Positions 1-8,483 of a stretch of DNA of 64,000 nt are shown here, piece by piece (the stretch's first letter is position 1; each line of letters opens with the position of its first letter). Source of the stretch: CADEDH01 sp963732695 (GTDB lineage: Bacteria; Actinomycetota; Acidimicrobiia; Acidimicrobiales; SZUA-35); NCBI GenBank assembly GCA_963732695.1, contig CAVTAP010000008.1, forward strand, positions 496,001-560,000. Direction: 5' to 3'. Below the pieces are notes generated by a model. The model did no database searches. It saw only the letters and a program-made list of their open reading frames with translations, and was not told where the DNA came from. Both the position numbers and the translations under genes were made by a program.

Positions 1-522
1 CACCATGGCCCGGTTGGCGGCGTCGAGCTGGCGCCGGACCCACAACGGGATCTCGCCGACAACGAGGTTCATGGCCAGGAACAGCACGACCCAGCCGGCG
101 GCCGCCGAGGGACCCAGGTCGGGGCGGATGTGGAGGAACATCGCCGCACCGGGAGCAATCATGTGGCCCACCAGCCACCGCCGGTTGACCACCGCCCCGG
201 CGCAGGCGCACGACACCGACGGGAACACCAGCATTCCGGGGTGCGCCAGCCACAACGGCATGAACACCACCTGGATGACCGATGCCACCGCCATCGTGAG
301 GCGGACGAACAGCGGCCCGTGGGCGTTCCAGACCGGGAGATGGGGCACCGCCGCCGCCGTCGCGCAGGCGGCGATGAACACGATCATCCGCTTGTCGAGA
401 GGGACGCCGGTGAGCACCGCCCACACGGGCGTGGCCACGGTGGCCACGGCGTAGAGTCGGCCGGCCATGCGACCGGCCCGCACCTCGTACGACAGCGCGG
501 CCCGCGCCTCCCGTTCTGACAT
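1..522 (-). CDS. Multi-pass membrane protein, N-terminal part (3' end outside window)
   Basis: The reverse strand is open from an ATG at 522 to the left edge, giving 174 codons with no stop. The product starts MSEREARAALSYEV and has about five or six hydrophobic helices with short polar loops. It then ends in a charged helix (about residues 160-174, VRRQLDAANRAMV), the kind of linker that joins a membrane sensor to a cytoplasmic output domain. The layout resembles the membrane half of a GGDEF or histidine-kinase sensor, but no output domain is visible, so I assign no function. A forward-strand frame over the same bases gives a low-complexity Arg/Ala-rich product and is a shadow. Confidence 0.6.
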   Translation of the reverse strand, partial: MSEREARAALSYEVRAGRMAGRLYAVATVATPVWAVLTGVPLDKRMIVFIAACATAAAVPHLPVWNAHGPLFVRLTMAVASVIQVVFMPLWLAHPGMLVFPSVSCACAGAVVNRRWLVGHMIAPGAAMFLHIRPDLGPSAAAGWVVLFLAMNLVVGEIPLWVRRQLDAANRAMV

Positions 523-631
523 CGACCGTCCTGTCGGCCGGCGCCGCCGCCAGTTTGAGCCGCTTGGGTGCTGCACGCCGGGGAGAGGTAGTTTTCGCCT
601 TCAAGGGTGAGGACGCAAAGGAGACAGTCCA

Positions 632-1786
632 GTGATACCTCCCGGCATCATCTCGGCCGACGGCCACGTGTGCGAGCCGCCGAACTGCTACATCGACTAC
701 ATCGACCCCAAGTACCGTGACCGGGCCCCCACCGTGATGGAACAGCCCGACGGCACCGAGGCGTTCGTCGTCCCCGGCATGAAGCGCCCGGTGGCCCTGG
801 GCTTCGTCGACGGGGCCGGTTTCGGCGTCAAGGAACGCAACCGCCGGGCCCGGACCATGAAGTTCTCCGACGTCCGCCCGGCCGCCTACATCGGCCGGGA
901 GCGCCTCCCGTTCATGGATCAGGACGGCCTGGCGGCCGAGATCATCTACGCCTCGATCGGCATGGGCCTGGCCATGCACCGGGACAACGACTACAAAGCC
1001 GCCTGCATGAAGGCGTACAACCGGTGGCTGGCCGCCATGTGCGCCGACGCCCCCGACCGGATCTTCGGCCTGGCCCAGACCGCCATCCTCAGCGTCGACT
1101 CGGCCATCGAGGACTTCACCACGGCCAAGGAGATGGGCATGGTCGGCATCATGATGCCGGGCGACGCCATCCACGAGGACTACGACCACCCCGACTACGA
1201 CGCCCTGTGGGAGTGCGCCGTCGACCTCGACCTGCCGGTCTGCTTCCACATCCTCACCAGCCGTAACGGCAGCATCAACGCCCCCACCCGGGGCCACAAG
1301 CTCAACAACTTCCTCGGCATCATCCGGGCCATCCAGGACGTGGTGGGCATGATGACGCTGGGCGGCGTGTTCGAGCGCCACCCCGGCCTCAAGCTGGTGG
1401 TGGCCGAGAGCGACGTGGGCTGGCTCCCCCACTACATGTACCGCATGGACCACGCGGCCCGGATCAACGCCGTCGACGGCATCCTGCCCGGCCTGTCCAA
1501 GCTGCCCAGCGAGTACATCCGTTCCAACGTGTGGGCCACCTTCCAGGACGACCTCACCGCCTACCACACCTTCGGGCTGATGGATCACAGCCGTCTGCTG
1601 TGGGCCAGCGACTTCCCCCACACCGACTCCACCTGGCCCCTGTCCCGCCAGCTGATCGAGGAGCAGGCCTCCCACCTCACCGAGGAACAGAAACAGGACG
1701 TGTTCCGCAACAACGTGGCCGGAGTGTTCAACCTCCCGGCGGGTGACGCGTCGTGGCGCATGGAATCGGCGACGGCCGCCGCCTGA
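632..1786 (+). CDS. Amidohydrolase family protein (Amidohydro_2, metal-dependent TIM-barrel hydrolase)
   Basis: A 384-residue protein of the amidohydrolase-2 (ACMSD/LigW-like) superfamily, which hydrolyses or decarboxylates small substrates at a metal site in a TIM barrel. Visible landmarks are the N-terminal metal-binding DGH (residues 10-12), a barrel-strand histidine in PVCFHILTS (H206) and a late SDFPHTDSTWP segment with the expected catalytic Asp at D327. The start is the GTG at 632, placed 7 bases after a strong AAGGAGA (618-624). It leads a same-strand cluster with a phosphotransferase (14-base gap) and a flavin monooxygenase. The context suggests catabolism of a lipid, ketone or aromatic compound. 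The substrate cannot be read from sequence. Confidence 0.85.
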   Translation: MIPPGIISADGHVCEPPNCYIDYIDPKYRDRAPTVMEQPDGTEAFVVPGMKRPVALGFVDGAGFGVKERNRRARTMKFSDVRPAAYIGRERLPFMDQDGLAAEIIYASIGMGLAMHRDNDYKAACMKAYNRWLAAMCADAPDRIFGLAQTAILSVDSAIEDFTTAKEMGMVGIMMPGDAIHEDYDHPDYDALWECAVDLDLPVCFHILTSRNGSINAPTRGHKLNNFLGIIRAIQDVVGMMTLGGVFERHPGLKLVVAESDVGWLPHYMYRMDHAARINAVDGILPGLSKLPSEYIRSNVWATFQDDLTAYHTFGLMDHSRLLWASDFPHTDSTWPLSRQLIEEQASHLTEEQKQDVFRNNVAGVFNLPAGDASWRMESATAAA

Positions 1787-1808
1787 GATGACAGCCTGAG
1801 ATGACAGA
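1781..1808 (+). repeat. 14-bp perfect tandem duplication across a gene junction
   Basis: GCCTGAGATGACAG occurs twice back to back (1781-1794 and 1795-1808). It contains the end of the amidohydrolase gene and the start of the phosphotransferase gene. The first copy therefore carries an extra ATG (1788) that reads ATG ACA GCC TGA, a three-codon minicistron just ahead of the real ATG at 1801. Before duplication the genes would have been about one base apart. Confidence 0.85.
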
Positions 1809-2943
1809 GCAGCAGGAGATCCCGGAGGTCGACCCCTTCGCCGACGAGGCGGTGCCGGAGACCGACGTCGTCCGCCCCGGCGACGAGCTCGACTGGGCCG
1901 CCGTCGAGGCCCACCTCCGGGCCCACCTGCCCCCCGACGTGACCGGCGCCGGCCCGTTCCGGGTCAGCCAGTTCCCCAACGGGTCGGCCAACCTCACCTA
2001 CCTCATCGCCTTCGGCGACCCCGACTCCGACCCCGACCCCGACTCCGGCGGAGTCGAGCTGGTGCTGCGCCGCCCGCCGTTCGGCACCATCGCCCCTGGG
2101 GCCCACGACATGCGCCGGGAGCACAAGGTGCTGTCCCGCCTGTGGCAGCACTGGGACAAGGCCCCCCGGGCCTACCTGTTCTGCGACGACCACTCGGTGG
2201 CCGGGGCCGACTTCTTCGTGATGGAGCGGCGCCGGGGCGAGGTGATCCGGGGCGTGATCCCGCTCTCCATGCGCCAGCAGCCGAACGTGGCCCACCGCCT
2301 GTCGATGGCCCTGGTCGACGCCATCGCCGAGTTCCACCTCCTCGATCCCGCCACCTGCGACCTGGCCGATCTGGGCAAGCCCGAGGGATTCATGGCCCGC
2401 CAGGTGTCGGGCTGGCACAAGCGGTGGGAGCTGGTGGCCGACGAGCGCCACCACGAGGCGATGTGCGCCATCCACGACCGCCTGGAGGCGGCCGTGCCCG
2501 AGCCCCAGCGGGTGTCGCTGGTCCACAACGACCTCAAGCTCGACAACGCCATGTTCGCCACCGGAGACCCCGACACCGTGGTCGCCTTCTTCGACTGGGA
2601 CATGACCACCCTGGGCGACCCCATGGCCGACCTCGGCACCCTGCTCAACTACTGGCCCGACCCGGCCGACACGCTGGAGGTACGCCGGGTAGGCCACGAC
2701 GGCATGACCCGCATGGGCCTCGCCCCCCGGGCCGAGATCATCGCCCGCTACGGCCGACAGACCGGCTTCGACGTGTCCCAGGCCTCGTGGTACGAGGCGT
2801 TCGCCCAGTGGAAGACCGGCGTGGTGATCCAGCAGCTCCACCACCGCTGGAAGATGGGCAACTCGTCGAACGAGCGCCACGCCACCATCGCCGACACCCT
2901 CCCCTTCCTCATCAACACCGCCAGCACCCTGCTCGAGCTCTGA
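1801..2943 (+). CDS. Phosphotransferase family protein (APH/ACAD10-like kinase fold)
   Basis: A 380-residue aminoglycoside-phosphotransferase-like protein. It has a nucleotide-binding N-lobe (VELVLRRPP, residues about 82-90), the catalytic loop HNDLKLDN (H242, D244, N249) and the metal-binding DWDMTTLGDP motif (D265). This subfamily is normally found beside acyl-CoA dehydrogenases and short-chain oxidoreductases rather than acting on antibiotics, and is thought to phosphorylate hydroxylated small molecules or acyl intermediates. Here it lies between an amidohydrolase and a Baeyer-Villiger-type monooxygenase, which supports a catabolic role. The start ATG lies in the second copy of a 14-bp duplication. 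The exact substrate is unknown. Confidence 0.85.
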   Translation: MTEQQEIPEVDPFADEAVPETDVVRPGDELDWAAVEAHLRAHLPPDVTGAGPFRVSQFPNGSANLTYLIAFGDPDSDPDPDSGGVELVLRRPPFGTIAPGAHDMRREHKVLSRLWQHWDKAPRAYLFCDDHSVAGADFFVMERRRGEVIRGVIPLSMRQQPNVAHRLSMALVDAIAEFHLLDPATCDLADLGKPEGFMARQVSGWHKRWELVADERHHEAMCAIHDRLEAAVPEPQRVSLVHNDLKLDNAMFATGDPDTVVAFFDWDMTTLGDPMADLGTLLNYWPDPADTLEVRRVGHDGMTRMGLAPRAEIIARYGRQTGFDVSQASWYEAFAQWKTGVVIQQLHHRWKMGNSSNERHATIADTLPFLINTASTLLEL

Positions 2944-2961
2944 ACCGGAGTACCACCACCC

Positions 2962-4578
2962 ATGTCGACCGACAGCACTGACCAGAAGGACGCCATCGTC
3001 ATCGGGGCCGGCCTGTCCGGCATCTGTGCCCTCTACAAGCTGCGGGAGCTGGGCCTCGACACCCTGGTGCTGGAGGCGGCCGACGACCTGGGCGGCACCT
3101 GGTTCCACAACCGCTACCCCGGCTGCCGGTTCGACTCCGAGAGCTACACCTACTGCTACACGTTCTCCGACGAGCTGCTGGCCGAGTGGAACTGGACCGA
3201 GCACTTCGCCCCCCGGGGCGAGACCCTGCGCTACCTCAACCACGTGACCGACAAGTTCGACCTGCGGCCCCACATGCGCTTCGGGTCCCGGGTCGACCGT
3301 TGCGTGTGGGACGAGGACAGCCGCACCTGGCGGGTGGAGCTGACCGACGGCACGGTCTACACCACCCGCTACGTGATCCCCGCCGTCGGGGTGCTGTCGA
3401 GCCCGGTGATGCCCACCATCGAGGGCATCGACAGCTTCGAGGGCCCGTGGTGGCACACCTACGACTGGCCCCACGAGCCGGTGGACCTGGCCGGCAAGCG
3501 GGTGGCCGTGATCGGCACCGGGGCCACCGCCGTTCAGCTCATCCCCGAACTGGCCAAGGTGGTGGGCGAGCTGTACGTCTTCCAGCGCCGCCCCAACTGG
3601 TGCGCCCCGCTCCACAACCGGGAGATCACCCCGGAGGAGATGGCCGACATCAAGAGCCGCTACGACGAGATCTTCGCCCAGTGCCGCATCACGCCCGGCG
3701 GGTTCATCCACAACCCGCTGCGCCAGCCCATGTTCGACGTGCCCGAGGAGGAACGCTACGCCTTCTTCGAGGAGCTGTACGCCTCGTCCGGCTTCCGGAT
3801 CTGGCAGGGCAACTACCGCGACATCCTGATGGACGAGAAGGCCAACGACGAGTTCACCGCCTTCGTGGCCAACAAGATCCGGGAGCGGGTGAACGACCCG
3901 GCGGTGGCCGACAAGCTGATCCCCAAAGACCACGGGTTCGGCACCCGGCGGGTGCCGATGGAGACCCGGTACTACGAGGCCTACAACCAGCCCAACGTCC
4001 ACCTGGTCGACATCAACGACACCCCGATCGAGCGGGTGGTGCCCACCGGGGTCCAGACCGCGGAGCAGACCTACGACGTCGACCTGATCGTCTACGCCAC
4101 CGGCTTCGACGCCATGACCGGCACGCTGGACAAGATCGACTTCCTCGGCGTCGACGGGGTCAAGCTGCGCGACGCCTGGAGCTACGAGCCGGCCACCTAC
4201 CTCGGCCTGCAGAGTGTGGGCTTCCCCAACCTGATCGTGCTGGCCGGGCCCCAGTCGGGCTCCGGGTTCACCAACTTCGGGCGGGGGGTGGAGGAGACGG
4301 TGGACTGGGTGACCGCCCTCGTCGCCCACATGCGGGAGCGCGGCCAGACCCGGATCGAGCCCGAACCGCAGGCCCAGGAGGAGTGGGTGCGGCACGTGGC
4401 CGACATGTACGACCTGCTCCTGCTGGGCAAGGTCAAGTCGTGGTTCACCGGGTTCAACTCGAACATCGAGGGTCGAGACCATGTGCGTCACGTGGTGTAC
4501 AACGGCGGGGCGCCCCGGTACCGCAAGAAGCTCACCGAGGTGGTGGAGCAGGGCTACGCCGGCTTCCAGCTGAGTTGA
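2962..4578 (+). CDS. Flavin-containing monooxygenase, Baeyer-Villiger type
   Basis: A 538-residue class B flavoprotein monooxygenase. An N-terminal FAD-binding Rossmann motif GAGLSG (residues 15-20) is followed by the GGTWFHNRYPG segment. The Baeyer-Villiger fingerprint FxGxxxHxxxWP is present as FEGPWWHTYDWP (about 159-170). The NADPH-binding motif GTGATAVQ lies near 185-192. Such enzymes insert oxygen next to a ketone, giving an ester or lactone. It follows the phosphotransferase by 18 bases and is probably the last gene of the cluster. Cyclohexanone/phenylacetone-type or steroid-ketone substrates are possible, but sequence alone does not choose between them. Confidence 0.9.
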   Translation: MSTDSTDQKDAIVIGAGLSGICALYKLRELGLDTLVLEAADDLGGTWFHNRYPGCRFDSESYTYCYTFSDELLAEWNWTEHFAPRGETLRYLNHVTDKFDLRPHMRFGSRVDRCVWDEDSRTWRVELTDGTVYTTRYVIPAVGVLSSPVMPTIEGIDSFEGPWWHTYDWPHEPVDLAGKRVAVIGTGATAVQLIPELAKVVGELYVFQRRPNWCAPLHNREITPEEMADIKSRYDEIFAQCRITPGGFIHNPLRQPMFDVPEEERYAFFEELYASSGFRIWQGNYRDILMDEKANDEFTAFVANKIRERVNDPAVADKLIPKDHGFGTRRVPMETRYYEAYNQPNVHLVDINDTPIERVVPTGVQTAEQTYDVDLIVYATGFDAMTGTLDKIDFLGVDGVKLRDAWSYEPATYLGLQSVGFPNLIVLAGPQSGSGFTNFGRGVEETVDWVTALVAHMRERGQTRIEPEPQAQEEWVRHVADMYDLLLLGKVKSWFTGFNSNIEGRDHVRHVVYNGGAPRYRKKLTEVVEQGYAGFQLS

Positions 4579-4592
4579 GCCCAGCTCAGCCC

Positions 4593-4641
4593 GCTCAGCT
4601 GCTGAGCTCGACTGAGCACGTTTGTGGGCAGAACTGCCCAC
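4593..4641 (+). terminator. Two inverted repeats after the monooxygenase gene
   Basis: Just after the monooxygenase stop are GCTCAGC-T-GCTGAGC (4593-4607) and GTGGGCA-GAAC-TGCCCAC (4624-4641), both perfect. Neither is followed by a clear T-run, so this is a weak candidate for an intrinsic terminator. The second hairpin could instead belong to the leader of the sigma-factor gene downstream. Confidence 0.35.
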
Positions 4642-4648
4642 TTCCGAC

Positions 4649-4682
4649 GGCAACCTTTACAGGGGTGCCGGGCGACCCGTAG
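4649..4682 (+). promoter_or_regulatory. Possible ECF-type promoter upstream of the sigma-factor gene
   Basis: GGCAACC (4649-4655) followed about 22 bases later by CCGTAG (4677-4682) resembles the GGCAAC / CGT promoter style used by actinobacterial ECF sigma factors. It sits just ahead of the sigma gene, as expected for autoregulation. The spacing is slightly long, so confidence is low. Confidence 0.3.
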
Positions 4683-4700
4683 ACCTGCATCACGGTGCAC

Positions 4701-5297
4701 ATGGCGGGCAGGAACACGGCGGGAACGGGCGCGGCCACCGTGGCGCGCCCCGTCCCTCCGGTCGCCCCGGTGACCGCCGTACCCACCCGGCGGCCCGAGC
4801 CCCGGGTGAGCGACACCGCCGAGGACTTCGAGCGCTGCGTGGAGCGGTGGACGGCCGAGCTGGCCCGCCTCGCCTACCTCCTCACCGGAGACCACGACGC
4901 CGCCGACGACCTCGTGGCCGACGCCCTGCTGTCGGCCTGGCGCCAGTGGCCGGCGGTCATGGCGGCGGCCAATCCCAAGGCCTACGTGCGCCGGATCGTG
5001 GTGAACCAGGCCGCCTCCCGGGTCCGCACCGCCCAGCGGGGACGCAAGGGGCTGCGTCTGCTGTCGGGTCTCACCCGTGAGACGGCACCGGGCCCCGACG
5101 TGTCCGAGCGCCTCGACATGCGCCGGGCCCTCGAGTGCCTCCCCCGGGGACAGCGCCTGTGCCTGGTGCTTCGCCACGGGATGGACCTGTCGGAGTCGGA
5201 GGTGGCCGAGGTCCTCCAGATCAGCATCGGCACGGTGAAGAGCCAGACGTTCAAGGGGATCAGGCGGCTCCGCCAGCTGCTGGAGCAGCAGGCATGA
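4701..5297 (+). CDS. RNA polymerase sigma factor, SigE-type ECF family
   Basis: A sigma-70 family ECF factor. Region 2 spans the DFERCV...LTGDHDAADDLVADALL stretch (about residues 42-75) and continues into NPKAYVRRIVVNQA. Region 4 is a helix-turn-helix near the C-terminus (SEVAEVLQISIGTVKSQ). The protein matches the actinobacterial SigE-type group, which lacks the extra SnoaL domain. The ATG at 4701 adds a Pro-rich lead of 35 residues; the GTG at 4806 (VSDTAEDFERC) gives a length closer to the family norm and is a good alternative. The stop overlaps the next gene's ATG (ATGA at 5294-5297), so the two are translationally coupled. Confidence 0.85.
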   Translation: MAGRNTAGTGAATVARPVPPVAPVTAVPTRRPEPRVSDTAEDFERCVERWTAELARLAYLLTGDHDAADDLVADALLSAWRQWPAVMAAANPKAYVRRIVVNQAASRVRTAQRGRKGLRLLSGLTRETAPGPDVSERLDMRRALECLPRGQRLCLVLRHGMDLSESEVAEVLQISIGTVKSQTFKGIRRLRQLLEQQA

Positions 5298-6529
5298 CGG
5301 AACCGCCGGCGGCCGACGACACCGGCCGCCGCTACGACGACGACCTCCGGATCCTGCTGGCGGCCCACGGGGCCGACCACCGGCCCGACCGGGCCCGGAT
5401 CCGGGCCCGGTTGGACGCCGGCCTGGCCACGGCCCGCCAACAGGATCCCCCCGGCCGGATCGCCCGGCACCGTTCTCGGCCGTCGACCCGGGTGGCGGGG
5501 CTGGCGGCCGCCTCTCTGGTGGCGGCCGCCCTGCTGTTCGTGGTGGTGGACACCGGCCGGCCGGTCCAGGTGTCGACCACCGGGCCGGCCGCCGGGGGAT
5601 CGGGCCCGGCCCGACCGGACGGAGCCGACGACGCAGCCCGCAGCACCGACCGGTCGGAGCCCACCGGCGCTTCCCTGCCCCCGGAGCCCGACCGCTCCGC
5701 CGACCCGACCGCCGTCGGCGATCCCACGGCGGCGGACACCGACGGGCCCGGGATCCGGGTGCCGGCCGACGATCCCGAGCCCAGCACGCCGGCGGCCGTC
5801 CCCGGCACCGACGGGGCGCCGGACCCGTTGGGCGGGGGCTCCACCCCGCCCGCCTCCACCACCACCGCCGTCAGCGGCGAGACCAGGCCCGCCGCCCCCG
5901 ACGTACCGGGCGGCGCCCCCTCCTCCACCACCGCCGTGCCGATGACCCGGCCCAGCTCCACCGTCACCTCACCCCCCACCACCGCCCGGCCGGCTGCCAC
6001 CACCTCGACGGTGCCGGGGCCGGCGGTGCAGTCCGGCCTCCTGCCCCAGCAGGTGGTGCTCGGCCCCGTCGGCCACCTCGACTGGGTGATCGTCGGCTCG
6101 CGCAACGACGGCAAGATCGTGCGGATGAAGGCTGGAACGGGGCGACTGACGGTCAGCGCGCCGTCGGGGGCCCTACCCTCACCGTCGCTGATCCCGTTCC
6201 TGTGGAGCGGCGGGAGCCCCGAGCAGGACCGCGCCGACAACTCGACCTGGTGGACGGCCAACGGCGCCCCCTCCTCGTTCGTGGTGCAGGTGGCGGGGGC
6301 CGACAACGCCTCGGAGGTCGTCCTCTACGCCGGCAGCAGCAGCTCGCTGGTGGTCACGGTGACGGTGTCGGGTCGGGGCACGACCCAGAAGGTGGTCCCC
6401 GCTGGTTTTCTCGGTTCGGCGGCCAAGGTGACGGTGTCGCTCACCGGGGCCGACCGGGGCCGCGACGTCTCCATCACGCTCGGTGCGGCCAAGGGTTCGG
6501 TGAGCCTGGGGGCCGTCACCGAACGTTGA
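5294..6529 (+). CDS. Single-pass membrane protein coupled to ECF sigma factor (putative sigma regulator)
   Basis: A 411-residue protein. It has a short cytoplasmic N-terminus (MTEPPAADDTGRRYDDDL, to about residue 65), one transmembrane helix (about 67-88), a long Pro/Thr/Ser/Gly-rich linker (about 90-240) and a C-terminal extracytoplasmic domain of probable beta structure. This is the usual place for an anti-sigma factor, and the RYDDDLRILLAAHGADHRPD stretch could be the sigma-binding part. However, no HxxxCxxC zinc anti-sigma motif is present, so it would be of a non-ZAS type. The linker suggests a surface-reaching sensor. The role is inferred from position and topology only. Confidence 0.65.
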   Translation: MTEPPAADDTGRRYDDDLRILLAAHGADHRPDRARIRARLDAGLATARQQDPPGRIARHRSRPSTRVAGLAAASLVAAALLFVVVDTGRPVQVSTTGPAAGGSGPARPDGADDAARSTDRSEPTGASLPPEPDRSADPTAVGDPTAADTDGPGIRVPADDPEPSTPAAVPGTDGAPDPLGGGSTPPASTTTAVSGETRPAAPDVPGGAPSSTTAVPMTRPSSTVTSPPTTARPAATTSTVPGPAVQSGLLPQQVVLGPVGHLDWVIVGSRNDGKIVRMKAGTGRLTVSAPSGALPSPSLIPFLWSGGSPEQDRADNSTWWTANGAPSSFVVQVAGADNASEVVLYAGSSSSLVVTVTVSGRGTTQKVVPAGFLGSAAKVTVSLTGADRGRDVSITLGAAKGSVSLGAVTER

Positions 6530-6628
6530 ACCGGCCCAGGGCCTCCTCGGCCGCCGCCGGCAGATCCCGGAGCCGGTCGACCTCGCCCCGCGGCGGTGGC
6601 CGCCAGATCGGTGGCCAGCGGCCGGGGA

Positions 6629-7753
6629 TCAGTGAGACTGCAGGTAATGGCGGGCCAGGGGGTCGCCGCCGAAGTCGCGGCGCAGGTCGCGCCACACGGT
6701 GTGCACGTGGTTGGCGTCGCGTTGGGTGTTGTCGTACTCGATCAGCAGGTCGTCGCCCTGCAGCCGGTAGTAGTGGGGCTGGCCCGGCTCCCGCCCCCCG
6801 GCCCACGCCAGATGGAGGGCGCCGCCGGTCACGGCGGCGGTGGCCCGGGCCCGCTCCTCGGCCGCCAGCTCGTCGGGGAGCCGGTCCACGTACACCGCCA
6901 GCAGGGCGTGGAGCACGTCGAGTTGGTCGGCCCGGAGGTCGGCCGCCGCCAGTCCCTTGGGCCGACCGGTGAGCGACAGGGCCGCCAGGTGATCGTCGGT
7001 GAGGCCCAGGGTCGTCTCGGCCGAGGCCTGGGCGGTGGCCATCAGCTGGTGGATGTCGTCGGGCAGCCGGCCCCGCCACACGTCGACCAGCGGGAGGGGC
7101 CGGTCGCCCTCGGCCAGCCGGGTGCGGTTGACACCCACGATGTCCACCGGGGCCACCGGGCTGATGAGGGCCCGGGCCAGCTGGGCCTCGTCGAGCGAGC
7201 GCACCAGCTCCCGGCCCAGGTCCTCGGCGCCGGCCAGCGGGCGGTAGGGGTGCGGGCCCAGCAGCGGGGCCGACGCCGGATCGGCCCCGAAGAAGCTGGG
7301 CGTCACCCCCGCCACCTCGCCGGCCTCGATCGTCACGTTGAGCGACACGTGGTGGCCACCGAAGCGCCACCCCCAGGTGCCGTCGGGATCGGGGTCACCG
7401 AACAGCGCCACCCAGTACAGGCCGGGGTCGCGGCCCCGCTCCCGGCCGAAGGCCACGGTCCACCCCTCGGTGTGGTCGAGGATGTTCTCCAGCCCGATGA
7501 TGGCGGCCACCGTGACATACCCCGGGCGGGACAGGCCGGAGGCCACGAGCTGGTGGGTCCGGCGCTGCTGGTCGGGGGTCATGGCGGCGAGCGCGAGGCC
7601 CCCGTGGTCGGTCGGGGTGTAGAACCAGCGGGTCCGCTCGGCGTCGTCGGGGCGGCTCCACCAGGCGGCGGCCCGCTGGGCCGGGTCGAGGGCATCGAGC
7701 AGGTGGCGGGCGGCATCGGCCATCCGGCGGGCGAGCTCCCGTCGCGGACTCAT
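6629..7753 (-). CDS. DUF3500 domain-containing protein
   Basis: A 374-residue protein covering essentially the whole DUF3500 family. Recognisable segments include FYTPTDHGGLAL, the IIGLENIL stretch with the YWVALFGDP that follows, and WRFGGHHVSLNVTI (about residue 140). The family's biochemical role is not established. No signal peptide or membrane helix is evident. The gene converges on the sigma/membrane-protein pair with about 100 bases between the stops, and lies 18 bases downstream of the PPOX-type oxidoreductase gene on the same strand, so the two are probably cotranscribed. Confidence 0.8.
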   Translation of the reverse strand: MSPRRELARRMADAARHLLDALDPAQRAAAWWSRPDDAERTRWFYTPTDHGGLALAAMTPDQQRRTHQLVASGLSRPGYVTVAAIIGLENILDHTEGWTVAFGRERGRDPGLYWVALFGDPDPDGTWGWRFGGHHVSLNVTIEAGEVAGVTPSFFGADPASAPLLGPHPYRPLAGAEDLGRELVRSLDEAQLARALISPVAPVDIVGVNRTRLAEGDRPLPLVDVWRGRLPDDIHQLMATAQASAETTLGLTDDHLAALSLTGRPKGLAAADLRADQLDVLHALLAVYVDRLPDELAAEERARATAAVTGGALHLAWAGGREPGQPHYYRLQGDDLLIEYDNTQRDANHVHTVWRDLRRDFGGDPLARHYLQSH

Positions 7754-7771
7754 CGGGCGGCGCTCGGGCGG

Positions 7772-8290
7772 CTAGGGCTGGCCGAACGTGGCCAGCTTGT
7801 CGACCCGGCACTCGAACAGCACCCGACGCTCCTCGAACGACGGATCCCGCAGCCCGTACTCGTCGCCCTGGCCCACGTACTTCTGCCAGATCTTGTTGAG
7901 CTGGTCTGTCACCCGGGGGCCCTCGGTGGGGTCGTCCTCGCTGATCTCCCGCTCCACGGTGACCTTCATGCTCAACCAGTGGTACATGTTCTGCGGGTTC
8001 ATGATGAGGATCGTGATCTGGGGGTTCTTGCGGATCCAGCCCGCCTTGGGCCGGTGCTGGGCCACGTTCACCAGCACCTTGTCGCCCTCGTAGTCGAACC
8101 ACATGGGGGTGAGGCTGGGGCGGCCGTCGGGTCCCTCGATGGCCATCACGCAGGCGTAGGGCTCGTCCATGAGCTGGCGGTAGGTGGGGTCGAGGTCGCT
8201 GATGGAATTGATCTGCTCCTTGGAGCCGACCGAGAACTGGTTGGGCTGCAGGCCGGAGGCGACGTCGAGGAACTTGGCGACGGTGACCAT
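7772..8290 (-). CDS. Pyridoxamine 5'-phosphate oxidase-fold protein (probable F420- or FMN-dependent oxidoreductase)
   Basis: A 172-residue split-barrel flavin/deazaflavin-binding protein. Typical features are the PYACVMAIEGPDGRPSLTPM strand, VNVAQHRPKAGWIRKNPQIT and NMYHWLSMKVTVE, matching PPOX-class F420-dependent oxidoreductases common in Actinobacteria. Such proteins use F420H2 (or FMN) to reduce small molecules, or bind the cofactor. It starts at the ATG at 8290 and sits directly upstream of the DUF3500 gene. Substrate unknown. Confidence 0.8.
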   Translation of the reverse strand: MVTVAKFLDVASGLQPNQFSVGSKEQINSISDLDPTYRQLMDEPYACVMAIEGPDGRPSLTPMWFDYEGDKVLVNVAQHRPKAGWIRKNPQITILIMNPQNMYHWLSMKVTVEREISEDDPTEGPRVTDQLNKIWQKYVGQGDEYGLRDPSFEERRVLFECRVDKLATFGQP

Positions 8291-8378
8291 GGGAGCGCTC
8301 CTTGCGAGGGCTGGTGGGTTGCTGTTCGGTGTCGGGGGCCGACGCTAGTTGATCCCCGGCGGCCGGGCCTCAGCCCGG

Positions 8379-8420
8379 ATGTCTTTGCCTCAACCCCGAA
8401 TGTCTTTGCCTCAACCCCGG
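8379..8420. repeat. 21-bp tandem repeat, two copies plus partial
   Basis: The unit ATGTCTTTGCCTCAACCCCG plus one base occurs at 8379-8399 and 8400-8420. A decayed partial copy (CCTCAGCCCGG) lies just upstream at about 8368-8378. The repeat lies between the oxidoreductase gene and the remains of a TPP-enzyme gene. Confidence 0.8.
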
Positions 8421-8483
8421 TGTGGCGGCGATCAGGTGGCGGTAGGGCGCCGGATCGATCCGGGCGTCGATCAGGCGGGGCCG

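Noticed and set aside
5..454. A forward 149-codon frame at the left edge
   Set aside because: The reverse strand is open through the whole region with a membrane-protein-like product; the forward product has no hydrophobic or domain signal.
1585..4653. A 1022-codon reverse reading frame
   Set aside because: It is antisense to the amidohydrolase, phosphotransferase and monooxygenase genes and has no recognisable domain.
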